33,189 nt of DNA from contig CAOKBR010000009.1 of assembly GCA_948466735.1 (NCBI GenBank), forward strand, positions 1 to 33,189, in the 5' to 3' direction. The notes beneath the pieces were generated by a model. It was not told where the DNA came from. It saw only the letters and a list, made by a program, of their open reading frames with translations, and searched no databases. A program made the position numbers and the translations under genes. Positions 14,914 through 23,411 of the stretch are shown piece by piece (position 1 is the stretch's first letter; each line of letters opens with the position of its first letter). The DNA is from an uncultured Mycoplasmatota bacterium (GTDB taxonomy: Bacteria > Bacillota_I > Bacilli_A > RF39 > UBA660).

Positions 14914-15780
14914 ATGCACTATAAAAAAGTAAAAGGAATTTTATCTACTTCTAATGGGATGAATTTATATCGAGGATGTTCTCATGGATGTATCTATTGT
15001 GATTCTAGAAGTAAGTGTTATCATATAGAACATGATTTTTGTGATATTGAAGTAAAAGAAAATGCTATAGAATTATTAGAAGCAAAATTAATAAGTAAAA
15101 AAAATCATTGTATGATTGGAACAGGGAGTATGTGTGATCCTTATATTCCTTTAGAAAAAGAGTTAAAATATACAAGAAAAACACTAGAGTTAATTGATAA
15201 ATATCACTTTGGGGTAACAATTTTAACTAAATCGGATTTAATTTTAAGAGATTTAGACTTACTAGAGAAAATCAATCAACAAACCAAATGTGTCGTACAA
15301 ATGACGTTAACTACCTATGATGAAGAACTTTGTAAAATGATTGAACCAAATGTAGCAACAACAAAGACAAGATTTGAAGTATTAAAAGTGATGAGAGATC
15401 ATCATATTCCAACAGTAGTATGGTTATGCCCCATCTTACCATTTATTAATGATACTAAGGAAAACTTGATGGGAATATTAAATTATTGTATTGAAGCTAA
15501 GGTAAAAGGAATTATTTGTTTTGGTATTGGGTTAACTTTACGAGAGGGAAATAGAGAATACTTTTATTCTAAGTTAGATGAACATTTTCCTAAAATGAAG
15601 GAACTTTATCAAAAATATTACAAAGATGCTTATGAAGTAGCAAGTCCAAAGAATGAAGAATTAATGAATTTATTTTATGATGTTTGTAAGAAGAATAATA
15701 TTGAAACTAATATCAAGAAGATTTTTGCTTATTTACATGAGCCTCCTAAAGAAAAATTAGAGCAATTAACGTTATTTTAA
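14914..15780 (+). CDS. Radical SAM protein, SplB-like (COG1533)
   Basis: A 288-aa radical SAM protein. The iron-sulfur ligands are Cys22, Cys26 and Cys29 in NLYRGCSHGCIYCDSRSKCY. IGTGSMCDPYIPLEKEL, TILTKSDLILRDLDLL and VVWLCPILPFINDT are typical of the branch related to spore photoproduct lyase and archaeal/bacterial Rv2578c-like proteins. True SplB lesion-repair activity cannot be claimed; most members of this group are uncharacterised. ATG 14914 is chosen because AGGAGG at 14904-14909 precedes it and the frame upstream to 14884 overlaps the terminator. Confidence 0.85.
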   Translation: MHYKKVKGILSTSNGMNLYRGCSHGCIYCDSRSKCYHIEHDFCDIEVKENAIELLEAKLISKKNHCMIGTGSMCDPYIPLEKELKYTRKTLELIDKYHFGVTILTKSDLILRDLDLLEKINQQTKCVVQMTLTTYDEELCKMIEPNVATTKTRFEVLKVMRDHHIPTVVWLCPILPFINDTKENLMGILNYCIEAKVKGIICFGIGLTLREGNREYFYSKLDEHFPKMKELYQKYYKDAYEVASPKNEELMNLFYDVCKKNNIETNIKKIFAYLHEPPKEKLEQLTLF

Positions 15781-15789
15781 GGAAAAGGG

Positions 15790-15817
15790 TTGCATTTTTA
15801 TTAATTTTCTTTATAAT
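15790..15817 (+). promoter_or_regulatory. Promoter of a degenerate small gene upstream of murC
   Basis: TTGCAT (15790-15795), a 16-bp spacer and TATAAT (15812-15817), followed by AGAGGAGAG and ATG 15846. Confidence 0.65.
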
Positions 15818-15845
15818 AGAAAATTAAAAGAGGAGAGATTAAGCT

Positions 15846-15904
15846 ATGCAAAAAGAATTCAGAATGAGGATTTAATGTCTTTACCTAATTTATTTGTTTT
15901 TTAA
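15846..15904 (+). pseudogene. Tiny ORF with a probable frameshift
   Basis: ATG 15846 has a good ribosome binding site but reaches TAA after nine codons (MQKEFRMRI). Shifting frame near 15860 continues as QNEDLMSLPNLFVF to TAA 15902. It may be the relic of a short gene, or a leader peptide. I do not recognise it. Confidence 0.3.
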
Positions 15905-15950
15905 TTTTATGATAAAATTTGTGCTAGATGGTGGAATTTTTTTTAAAGTT

Positions 15951-15960
15951 TGCTTATAAT
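15951..15960 (+). promoter_or_regulatory. -10 element in front of murC
   Basis: TATAAT at 15955-15960, preceded by TGCT, only 18 bp before ATG 15979. The -35 is weak. The transcript would have a very short leader with only a modest GTGATAG ribosome binding site. Confidence 0.5.
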
Positions 15961-15978
15961 AGATATGGATGTGATAGA

Positions 15979-17280
15979 ATGAAATATTACTGTATAGGAA
16001 TTAAAGGTGCTGGGATGAGTACTTTAGCTCAAATTTTATTTGATTTAGGTCATGAAGTATCAGGATATGATGATACAATAGAATATAAATTTACTGAAGA
16101 AGGTTTGAAAAAAAGAAACATTCCTATTTATCATGATCAATCACATGAAATAGATAAAGATACGATTGTAACTTTCTCGAAAGCCTTTTCTATGGATCAT
16201 AAAGAAATCAAAAGAGTAAAAGAATTAGGGCTAACCATTGAATCATATCATGACTTATTAGGAAAATTAACCAAGGAATTTAAAACGATCGCTGTTAGTG
16301 GAACACACGGAAAAACAACGACTAGTTCTTTAATTACCCATATTTTAAAAAAGCATAAAGGAGTAAATTACTTTATTGGTGATGGCACAGGGTACGCATC
16401 ACGTGAAAATTCTTTATTTGTTATTGAATCTTGTGAATACCAAAAACACTTTTTAGCCTATTATCCTACTGTTGCTGTTATTACCAATATTGAACTAGAA
16501 CATACCGAGTGCTATGATGGAATAGAAGATATCATTCATACTTTTGAAACGTTTGCGAATAAAGCAGAATTAGTAGTAGCCTGTGGTGATGATCAAAATG
16601 TTCGCAAAATGAATATCAAAGGAAAAACCATTTACTATGGATTTCAAGAAGATAATGACCTAGTGGCAAAAAATATTTACTTTAATCAAAAGGGTAGTAG
16701 TTTCGATGTTTATTTGCATCAAAAGTTTTATGGACACTTCGATTTACCATTATATGGAGAGCATATGGTGTTAAATACTTTAGCTACTATTGCTGTATGT
16801 AATTTAGAAGAAGTTACAAAAGAAGAAATTCACGATGAATTACTAACTTTTGTCAATGCTAAACGACGTTTTAAAGAAGAAGTAGTAGGGGATAATATCA
16901 TTATTGATGATTATGCTCATCATCCAACAGAAATAGCAGTGACCATTAAAGCAGCAAGACAAAAATATCAAGATAGAGAAATTGTCGCAGTATTTAAACC
17001 TAATACTTATTCTAGAACAAAAGAAATGTATTCGTGGTTTGCTGATGTTTTAAATCTAGCCGATGTAAGTTATGTTACCCCAATTGATTGCAATCGAGAA
17101 AAAAAAGAAGATTATGATAATGTTACATCAAACTTAATTATTGATAAACTAAATAATGGCTACCTTTTAAAAGAAGAAGATGTATCTATATTAAAAAAAC
17201 ACAACCACGCAGTTATTTGTTTTATGAGTTGTGCAGATGTTAGCCATTTGATAAAAAACTATAAAAAGCTTTATGAATAG
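15979..17280 (+). CDS. murC: UDP-N-acetylmuramate--L-alanine ligase
   Basis: ATP-dependent ligase that adds L-alanine to UDP-MurNAc in cytoplasmic peptidoglycan precursor synthesis. The 433 aa include the N-terminal Rossmann motif GIKGAGMSTLAQIL (residues 6-19), the P-loop VSGTHGKTTTSSLI, the central-domain region FVIESCEYQKHFLAYYP followed by ITNIELEHTECYDG, and the C-terminal IDDYAHHPTEI. The order and length match MurC. ATG 15979 is chosen since it begins directly at the Rossmann strand (MKYYCIGIKGAG); the open frame to 15928 adds residues that overlap the promoter. Its presence shows that the organism makes a cell wall. Confidence 0.95.
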   Translation: MKYYCIGIKGAGMSTLAQILFDLGHEVSGYDDTIEYKFTEEGLKKRNIPIYHDQSHEIDKDTIVTFSKAFSMDHKEIKRVKELGLTIESYHDLLGKLTKEFKTIAVSGTHGKTTTSSLITHILKKHKGVNYFIGDGTGYASRENSLFVIESCEYQKHFLAYYPTVAVITNIELEHTECYDGIEDIIHTFETFANKAELVVACGDDQNVRKMNIKGKTIYYGFQEDNDLVAKNIYFNQKGSSFDVYLHQKFYGHFDLPLYGEHMVLNTLATIAVCNLEEVTKEEIHDELLTFVNAKRRFKEEVVGDNIIIDDYAHHPTEIAVTIKAARQKYQDREIVAVFKPNTYSRTKEMYSWFADVLNLADVSYVTPIDCNREKKEDYDNVTSNLIIDKLNNGYLLKEEDVSILKKHNHAVICFMSCADVSHLIKNYKKLYE

Positions 17281-17285
17281 AAAAA

Positions 17286-17319
17286 AATGTTAGGAAGTAT
17301 TTATTCCTAATGTTTTTGT
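17286..17319 (+). terminator. Terminator after murC
   Basis: ATGTTAGGAA (17287-17296) pairs with TTCCTAATGT (17304-17313) with wobbles in the lower stem, followed by TTTTTG. Loop of 7 nt. Confidence 0.75.
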
Positions 17320-17352
17320 TATCTTATTTAATAGTGATAGTCTATTAAATAA

Positions 17353-17583
17353 ATGAAAACATTAAAAAAAAGAAAATTGATTTTCCAGTTGTAGAATTCA
17401 AACCGTGGGAAAAACTCCTTTAGTAGAGGAAACAAAAGAAGAACTAATTTTTTTAGAATTAGCTGATGAATTATGTAAAATGTTACATGGCGATTTTTTT
17501 GTAGAGCAGTTTATATGCCTTATTATCAATATGATATAGTTACTCTCGATACTCTTTTTAATGAAACAAAAAAGATAAAATAA
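17353..17583 (+). pseudogene. Fragmented gene between murC and the CHAP protein
   Basis: Pieces in alternating frames read MKTLKK, then KIDFPVVEFKPWEKLL, then TPLVEETKEELIFLELADEL followed by CKMLHGDFF, and finally RAVYMPYYQYDIVTLDTLF to TAA 17581. At least three frameshifts are needed, one at an eight-A run near 17364-17371. The pieces are coherent in composition, which is why I treat this as one dead gene. I do not recognise the family. 17584-17690 holds nothing that I can identify. Confidence 0.5.
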
Positions 17584-17700
17584 ATTTTTATTGATAATGC
17601 GTGATATATATAATTAGTTGATTTATTTTCTTCGCATATTTTATTATTAGATAGAGATAATTTATCAAAAATAGTAAAGTAAGAAAAGAGGTGAAAAACA

Positions 17701-18345
17701 ATGAAATATATATCACCAAGTGAATTTAGCCGAATTGCAATAGAAAAAGGTGCTATGGATATTGATGGAGCATACGGATATCAATGTGTAGATTTATTTT
17801 TATATTATACCAAGTTATGTTTTGATTTCACTTGTAGAGGTAATGCTGATGATTTTTTTCTGGAAAGATACACTAATGGATTATTAAATTATTTTGATGT
17901 AGTAGAGGGAGTAATAGAAGATTACCATAAATTAGAAGATGGAGATTGGGTATGCTGGGGTAGTTGTTATCATGCACCCAATTCTCATGTTGCAATGTTT
18001 CGTCATGATGCTGGAAATAATTTTGGCATATTCCTTGGACAAAATCAAGATGGTGTAGATGCTCCCACTGAACGAAAAGTGTCTTATGATGGAATTATAG
18101 GGGCTTTTCGTAGCAAGGCTAAAAAAGAAGACGAAAAAATAAAACAGGAAATAGAAAGATTACAACAAAGAGTAAATGATTTAAAAAAAATCAAAAAAGG
18201 ATTAGAAGAAGAACTTGAAGAATCAAAAAAAGAATATGAAGCATTAAAAGAAGAACTAGCAAATATGCCCCCTTTGCCTGAGGTTCCTGAATCTGATAAG
18301 GGAAAAATCAAATTCAGGATATTTTTAAATGGCGAAGATGACTAA
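17701..18345 (+). CDS. CHAP-domain peptidase with C-terminal coiled coil (endolysin-like)
   Basis: A 214-aa protein whose first 140 residues form a CHAP-like cysteine peptidase/amidase domain: probable catalytic Cys29 in GAYGYQCVDLFLYY and His96 in HAPNSHVAMFRHD, with GDWVCWGS and GIFLGQNQDG as further conserved parts. CHAP enzymes cut peptidoglycan peptide bonds or amides. Residues 140-195 are a Lys/Glu coiled coil, then a short Pro-rich linker and KIKFRIFLNGEDD. There is no signal peptide, which fits a phage endolysin released by a holin, but no holin or other phage gene is adjacent. AAGAGGTG precedes ATG 17701. Confidence 0.8.
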   Translation: MKYISPSEFSRIAIEKGAMDIDGAYGYQCVDLFLYYTKLCFDFTCRGNADDFFLERYTNGLLNYFDVVEGVIEDYHKLEDGDWVCWGSCYHAPNSHVAMFRHDAGNNFGIFLGQNQDGVDAPTERKVSYDGIIGAFRSKAKKEDEKIKQEIERLQQRVNDLKKIKKGLEEELEESKKEYEALKEELANMPPLPEVPESDKGKIKFRIFLNGEDD

Positions 18346-18352
18346 CAATAAG

Positions 18353-18384
18353 GAGAAATTATCACAAAATGAATTTCTCTTTTA
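18353..18384 (+). terminator. Terminator after the CHAP gene
   Basis: GAGAAATT (18353-18360) pairs with AATTTCTC (18372-18379) around an 11-nt loop, followed by TTTT. Confidence 0.65.
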
Positions 18385-18396
18385 ATATGTAAATTT

Positions 18397-18420
18397 TTGA
18401 CAAATATATATCAATTTGTC
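18397..18420. promoter_or_regulatory. Inverted repeat overlapping a TTGACA element, possible operator
   Basis: GACAAAT (18399-18405) and ATTTGTC (18414-18420) form an inverted repeat with an 8-bp spacer. It includes TTGACA at 18397-18402; a second TTGACA lies at 18436-18441 and a TATAAT at 18452-18457. The -35/-10 pairings are not ideal, so the promoter of the downstream gene is unclear, but the repeat looks like a repressor site. Confidence 0.35.
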
Positions 18421-18490
18421 GTTTAATATAGAATTTTGACAGGAAATAGATTATAATTAAAATAGAGAATAGGGAAGAAGGAGAGTTTTT

Positions 18491-19210
18491 ATGGATAAAA
18501 AAAATAGAGCAATGTCTTTTTGTTGTATTGCCTTACTCATTATTATATTAGGAATGGGACTATATATGTTTTATGATAAAGTTTCATCATCTAGTCAAGA
18601 TAAAAGCACTTCATTGAAAGAATGTGACCCGTGTGTTTGTTCTAAAGAACCTGAGGAAATAAAGAAAGTAGATCCTAATCAGTGTTTAAACGCTGATGAA
18701 CATGCGAAATATAGAATTGATGAATATATTTATCATGATACAGGACTAGCAATGAAAGTTAATAGCGACTTACAAAGTGTAAGTTTAAAAATTAATTGGC
18801 ACAAATTAGGAGGATACATTTGTCCTAATTATAATGATGTTTTAGGAGGAAGAGAGTATCAAATTATAGGTTTTACTAAAAACATCAAAAAAGTTTTCTT
18901 TGGAGAAGTTGGACAATCTATACATGGTCTTGTTTTAATTTATTTAATGGAAGATGGGACAGTGGAATATAGCAATATATTTAAAGGCTATGATGAAGAT
19001 TTATCAGATTGCCCATATAGTGAAGTGATTAGTGAAAAAGATGAAGAAGGAAATATCTACTTTAAGTCCATGGGACAAATTGCTAATGTTAGTGAGGTAG
19101 TAGACATTTATAATGCGGATGTATCTTATATCACTGGAGGTGCTAGAACAGTAATTGCTACTAAAAAAGATGGAAGTTTTTATGACTTAGGAAAGATGTT
19201 AGATAAATGA
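18491..19210 (+). CDS. Membrane-anchored protein with external Cys-containing domain, unknown function
   Basis: A 239-aa protein with a single N-terminal membrane helix (about residues 8-28) and an external remainder. A short Cys-rich segment after the membrane (ECDPCVCSKEP, then QCLNADEH) could carry a disulfide. The C-terminal half contains beta-like strands and glycine turns (YQIIGFTKNIKKVFFGEVGQ, EYSNIFKGYDED, ARTVIATKKDGSFYDLG), reminiscent of a small beta barrel or propeller blades. I do not recognise the family. GAAGGAGAG precedes ATG 18491. TGA is the stop codon, consistent with the standard code. Confidence 0.7.
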   Translation: MDKKNRAMSFCCIALLIIILGMGLYMFYDKVSSSSQDKSTSLKECDPCVCSKEPEEIKKVDPNQCLNADEHAKYRIDEYIYHDTGLAMKVNSDLQSVSLKINWHKLGGYICPNYNDVLGGREYQIIGFTKNIKKVFFGEVGQSIHGLVLIYLMEDGTVEYSNIFKGYDEDLSDCPYSEVISEKDEEGNIYFKSMGQIANVSEVVDIYNADVSYITGGARTVIATKKDGSFYDLGKMLDK

Positions 19211-19230
19211 AAATAATTTAAATATTTAGT

Positions 19231-19262
19231 AGAAGGCTTTTACAATAAGTCTTTTTCTTTTA
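19231..19262 (+). terminator. Terminator after the 239-aa membrane protein
   Basis: AAGGCTT (19233-19239) pairs with AAGTCTT (19247-19253) with one G-T pair, then TTTCTTTT. The region 19263-19485 that follows holds only short frames (for example MLKKLKKYINIFPKFQFA at 19385), none convincing. Confidence 0.65.
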
Positions 19263-19499
19263 CATATTTTACCATAATTATTTGATAATTTAACGTGGTT
19301 TATTAGGTACAATGGATACATGAAAGGACGTGATAGATGAATAAAAAAGTTCTTAACAAGAAGAATAAATAAAGGATGATTGTTATGTTAAAAAAGCTCA
19401 AAAAATATATTAACATATTTCCAAAATTTCAATTTGCATAGGGTAATCCTATAAAAAGTCCATGTAATATGATACAATATTCCTAGAGGTGGTGAAATT

Positions 19500-20159
19500 A
19501 TGTATACAATTTGTTTTGTAGAAGATGAAATTAATCTTTCTAACCTCATAAAAACGTATTTAGAAAAAGCAAATTATGAAGTAGTCACTTTTACTAAAGG
19601 AATAGATGCAATCAATTACATTGGACAAAAAGTTGATTTGTGGATTTTGGACATTATGTTAGAAGATGACATTAGTGGTTATGATATTATTAAAGCCATT
19701 CGTGAAAAGTCCCAACATGTACCAGTGATATTTACCTCAGCAAGAGATCAAGACCTAGATAAAATCGTTGGTCTAGAATTAGGAAGTGATGATTATATTA
19801 CCAAACCTTATTCAAGTAAGGAACTAGTGCTTCGGGTAAACAACATCATTAAAAGGGTATATCAAGCTAATCAAAATGAAAAAATTGAATATGCTTGTTA
19901 CGTGGTGGATTTAGATAAAAGAGTGGTATCAGGTAAAAATAAAGAAATCAATTTGACAACATTAGAGTTTGACTTGTTGGTGTTATTTTTGAGAAATATT
20001 GGAAAAGGTTTTTCTCGAGATGAAATTTTATCGCAAGTTTGGGGTGATGATTATTTTGGAAGCGATCGCGCGGTAGATGATTTAGTTCGCCGTCTTCGTA
20101 AGAAATGCCCTAAGTTAAATATTAGCACAATATATGGATATGGATATCGCTTGTCATGA
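19500..20159 (+). CDS. OmpR/PhoB-family response regulator
   Basis: A 219-aa transcription factor. The receiver domain (1-118) has the acidic pocket Glu8-Asp9, phospho-acceptor Asp51 in DLWILDIMLED, Thr/Ser in VIFTSARD and Lys in DDYITKPYS. The C-terminal winged helix (about 125-219) ends with the typical VDDLVRRLRKK and YGYGYRLS. GAGGTGGTGA precedes ATG 19500 and an extended -10 TGATACAAT lies at 19470-19478. It overlaps the kinase start by 4 bp (ATGA), so the pair is translationally coupled. The regulon is not evident; neighbouring genes may or may not be targets. Confidence 0.93.
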   Translation: MYTICFVEDEINLSNLIKTYLEKANYEVVTFTKGIDAINYIGQKVDLWILDIMLEDDISGYDIIKAIREKSQHVPVIFTSARDQDLDKIVGLELGSDDYITKPYSSKELVLRVNNIIKRVYQANQNEKIEYACYVVDLDKRVVSGKNKEINLTTLEFDLLVLFLRNIGKGFSRDEILSQVWGDDYFGSDRAVDDLVRRLRKKCPKLNISTIYGYGYRLS

Positions 20160-21427
20160 AAAATGTTACAAGAAGCTTAAGTAGGCAATTACTTTCCATT
20201 ATCGTTATTATCTTTTGCTTAACTTTTATTTTCTTAGGAATCATTTTACCAAAGACGATTTTACCAGTCGCAGAGAGAAACATTTATAATTATTTAAGGG
20301 AACCTTTAGAGTTAATAGAGTCTGATATTGATCAAAATCTAGCCAAAACCGAAATTGGATATTTGTACATTTTTAATCACAGCATTTCAGTCAGTGATAA
20401 TTTGTACGATATCATTGATATTACCAACATTGATACCTTGATCAAAAAGATTAATGAGCCTTATGGCAAATTTGTATATCATAACAAAGTGTATTATTAC
20501 TATACTATTCGAAGTGATGCCATTATTAAAGTAGCCATTACGGATAGTAGTTACACAAATGAAATCAAACATGATGTGTTTATGGCAATATTTCCTATCG
20601 TTTTATTGACTTTCTTAATTATTTCCTTAACCTTAATCTTTTGGAGTAGTAATATTATTCGAAAAATAGAAAAATTAAAAGAGAAGATTGATCATATCGA
20701 CGATGATGATTACCCCCATAACGTAGATATATCAACGGATGATGAGTTAAGATCTTTAGCTTTAGCGATTGAAGATATGCGAATTTCTCTAAAAAATCAA
20801 GAAGAATATCGCAATCAAATGTATCAAAATATTTCCCATGATTTTAAAACACCTCTCACCGTAATAAAATCATATATAGAAGCAGTTCACGATGGCGTTG
20901 AAGATTCTACCTCAACTTTAGCAGTCATCGAAGAACAAACGAACAAACTTGAACAAAAAGTTCACTCCCTACTGTACCTCAATAAATTAGATTATCTCAA
21001 AGAATCGAAAAGCTTAGAGATCAATAACATTCGTGTGAATGACGTTATTGACTCATCAGTAAAAAAATTTAAGTTTCAACGTAAAGATGTTACCTTTAAA
21101 GTGAATATGGATAAAGATGTTATTTTAAAAGGAACCACTGATTTGTGGGAAACCATTATTGATAATATTTTAGGGAACTTCATGCGTTATGCAACATCAC
21201 AAATTAAAATAACGGTTAAGTCCAACAAAATGGTTTTCTATAATGATGGACCATGCATCGATAAAGATTTACTTGATGGAATATTTACCCCATTCCGCAA
21301 GGGAATCAAAGGAGAATTTGGATTGGGTTTATCTATCGTTAAGAAAACGCTTCAAATCGTTGGCTACGATATTACCATTAAAAACCAAAAGAAAGGTGTT
21401 TCATTTATTATCTATAAAGAGACTTAA
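20156..21427 (+). CDS. Sensor histidine kinase
   Basis: A 423-aa membrane kinase that phosphorylates the adjacent response regulator. TM1 is at about 11-31, an extracytoplasmic sensor domain of about 110 residues follows, and TM2 is at about 141-162. After a HAMP-like linker, the H-box has His228 in NISHDFKTPLTVIKSYIEAV. The ATPase domain has an N-box (IDNILGNFMRYA), a short G1 region (YNDGPCI) and the G2 box (GEFGLGLSIVKKTL). The ligand cannot be told from the sequence. The ATG overlaps the regulator's stop. Confidence 0.92.
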   Translation: MKNVTRSLSRQLLSIIVIIFCLTFIFLGIILPKTILPVAERNIYNYLREPLELIESDIDQNLAKTEIGYLYIFNHSISVSDNLYDIIDITNIDTLIKKINEPYGKFVYHNKVYYYYTIRSDAIIKVAITDSSYTNEIKHDVFMAIFPIVLLTFLIISLTLIFWSSNIIRKIEKLKEKIDHIDDDDYPHNVDISTDDELRSLALAIEDMRISLKNQEEYRNQMYQNISHDFKTPLTVIKSYIEAVHDGVEDSTSTLAVIEEQTNKLEQKVHSLLYLNKLDYLKESKSLEINNIRVNDVIDSSVKKFKFQRKDVTFKVNMDKDVILKGTTDLWETIIDNILGNFMRYATSQIKITVKSNKMVFYNDGPCIDKDLLDGIFTPFRKGIKGEFGLGLSIVKKTLQIVGYDITIKNQKKGVSFIIYKET

Positions 21428-21449
21428 GAGAAATCTTTGAGTCTTTTTT
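21416..21449 (+). terminator. Terminator of the two-component operon
   Basis: AAAGAGACT (21416-21424) pairs with AGTCTTTTT (21440-21448) with one G-T pair, around a 15-nt loop containing the kinase stop codon; the T run extends from the stem. Confidence 0.75.
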
Positions 21450-21484
21450 CTATTTTTTGGGTATTCTATTACTAGGTGATAAAT

Positions 21485-22270
21485 TTGAATATTCTAATAA
21501 CAGGAGCAAGAAGTGGAATTGCTAAGGAAGTAGGAACTATCCTTCTTCAAAAAGGACATACTCTATATTTAACTACGCACACTAAAAAAGAAGCAAAAAA
21601 GTTACAAGAAGAACTTGAAAGTTTTTCCAATGTTCACTGCTTCAAATTAGATGTGAATGACCTAAATGATCATGAAAAAGTAAAGGATTTATCGCTTGAT
21701 GTGTTAATAAACCACGCAGGTATTGGTATTGGAGGAAGTATTATTGATATGCCAATGGAATTAGTCGAAGAAAATTTTAAGACGAATGTATTCAATAATT
21801 TTCGTCTTATGCAATTAGTGATACAAAATATGTTAAAAGAAGGAAAAAAAGGAAAGATTTTTATTACTTCTAGCTTAGCTAGTTTGATGCCAATACCTTT
21901 TCTTGGAAGTTATTGTGCTACAAAAGCAGCGATTTCAATGTTAGCTACCACATTACAAATGGAATTATGGTATTTAAAAAGTAGTGTTTCCATCTCTTTA
22001 ATTGAACCTGGAGCCTATCATACGGGGTTTAATCAAGTGATGATTGAAAATAAAGAACTATGGATGAGGGAAGGCAATTATTTTTATCATGAACTACATC
22101 AATTAAATGCCAAAGAAAAAAAGCTTTTTTCTTTAATGGAGAAAAAAACTTTAACTTCTATTGTGAGAAAAATAGTTAAAAATGTAGAAAAGAGACATCC
22201 GAAAAGAAAAATTCGAGCACCTTTTTTTCAAGTATTAATGTTAAAGTTATATTTGTTGTTGTTTAAATAG
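21485..22270 (+). CDS. Short-chain dehydrogenase/reductase
   Basis: A classical SDR of 261 aa. The cofactor-binding motif is TGARSGIA (the final Gly of TGxxxGIG is Ala), with NHAG at about 77-80 and the catalytic set Ser129/130 in FITSSLASL, Tyr143 and Lys147 in SYCATKAAI. The C-terminal part (KRHPKRKIRAPFFQVLMLKLYLLLFK, named here by its end LYLLLFK) is basic then hydrophobic, suggesting membrane association as in some lipid-modifying SDRs. TTG 21485 is preferred as start: AGGTGAT at 21474-21480 precedes it, whereas GTG 21476 lies inside that ribosome binding site. It overlaps the convergent permease gene by 8 bp. Confidence 0.87.
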   Translation: MNILITGARSGIAKEVGTILLQKGHTLYLTTHTKKEAKKLQEELESFSNVHCFKLDVNDLNDHEKVKDLSLDVLINHAGIGIGGSIIDMPMELVEENFKTNVFNNFRLMQLVIQNMLKEGKKGKIFITSSLASLMPIPFLGSYCATKAAISMLATTLQMELWYLKSSVSISLIEPGAYHTGFNQVMIENKELWMREGNYFYHELHQLNAKEKKLFSLMEKKTLTSIVRKIVKNVEKRHPKRKIRAPFFQVLMLKLYLLLFK

Positions 22271-23411
22271 AAAATAAAACTTTTTCTGATTTATATTGCC
22301 TGATGATAACGACTAATAGTAAGGTAATAAAAATAACAGTGGATACCACCATGGCAATAATATTTAAAAGATTAACATTACCATTAGTAAGATCGGTAAA
22401 CAATAAAGAAAAGTTTAAGAAAGGTACAAGTGCTAGGAAAAAGTTCGTTTTGATATTAATCATAAAAGCAATAAATCCAGGGAAGAAAGAAATAAAAGTT
22501 AACGGGGTTAGTGCACTTTGTGCTTCTTTAAAACTTTTGGAGCGACTTGCAATAGCTATAGATAAGCCACTAATTAGAAAAGAGTAGGCAATAATGACGA
22601 TGAGTACAAATAACAAAGTGCTAAATGGTAACATCAGAGATACCCCTTCATAAATTTTAAACATTCCACTTGCTATTTGTAAAGCTCCAAGTGTTAAAAG
22701 CAGGCTAATCATCCCTGTAATCATGGAAGAAATCGCCACGCTTAAGAATTTTCCAAGGATGATATCTTTACTTTTAATAGGGAAGGTAAGTAGTGTTTCT
22801 AATGTGCCTCGTTCTTTTTCTCCAGCAGTTGTATCAGTAGCTGGGTAGGTACTAGAGATGGTAATTGCCATAATGATAAATAAAAAGGTGTAGTTAATGA
22901 TGTAATTGGCAAAAAAGTTTTCCCCTTCAATAATGTCTTTTTCAATATTTAAAATATTTAATACTTGAGTAGCTTCAACGTTTTCACTGGTTAAATACTC
23001 TTGTTGCAAATATTCTTTATAAGAAGAAAGGTAAGCATCCGCTAGAGTAGTGGCATAAGTTGTTGTATCATTATTTTCTCCGTGAATGGTATAGCTATTT
23101 TGATTTTTAGTAATATATAAGTGAATATTTCCATTTTTGTATTCTTCTTCTAACTTTTCAGTACTATCATAAGTAGGATTAATTTCTAAATCTTTAATGA
23201 TTTCTTTTTCAACATCACTTAACGGATAACTAAATCCGATTTTATTATACTTATCGACTGGTTTATTCATTTGCATTTCAAATAAAGCTGACATTCCAAC
23301 GACAAGTAGGGGAATCATTAAAGGAATCACTAACATCATGGCTAAAGACTTTTTATCGCGAAACACTTCCCGCATTTCTTTTTTTAATAATTTTTTAATG
23401 TTACTTTTCAT
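22263..23411 (-). CDS. ABC-2 type permease, NatB-like
   Basis: A 382-aa membrane component of an ABC exporter of the NatAB type. It has TM1 at about 24-47, a large external loop (about 50-170), then five or more membrane helices starting with ANYIINYTFLFIIMAITISS. The conserved ABC-2 coupling segment TAGEKERGTLETLLTFPIKS is present, as is the C-terminal FFPGFIAFM region. ATG 23411 is selected because GGAGGAGTT precedes it; a TTG at 23426 in frame lies inside that site. It overlaps the upstream ATPase reading frame by 11 bp. The protein looks intact although its ATPase is broken, so transport activity is doubtful unless another ATPase substitutes. Confidence 0.88.
   Translation of the reverse strand: MKSNIKKLLKKEMREVFRDKKSLAMMLVIPLMIPLLVVGMSALFEMQMNKPVDKYNKIGFSYPLSDVEKEIIKDLEINPTYDSTEKLEEEYKNGNIHLYITKNQNSYTIHGENNDTTTYATTLADAYLSSYKEYLQQEYLTSENVEATQVLNILNIEKDIIEGENFFANYIINYTFLFIIMAITISSTYPATDTTAGEKERGTLETLLTFPIKSKDIILGKFLSVAISSMITGMISLLLTLGALQIASGMFKIYEGVSLMLPFSTLLFVLIVIIAYSFLISGLSIAIASRSKSFKEAQSALTPLTFISFFPGFIAFMINIKTNFFLALVPFLNFSLLFTDLTNGNVNLLNIIAMVVSTVIFITLLLVVIIRQYKSEKVLFSI

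Noticed and set aside
17701-18345. A complete prophage around the CHAP protein and KilA-N pseudogene
   Set aside because: No integrase, terminase, capsid, tail or holin gene is present; these are isolated phage-type genes at most.
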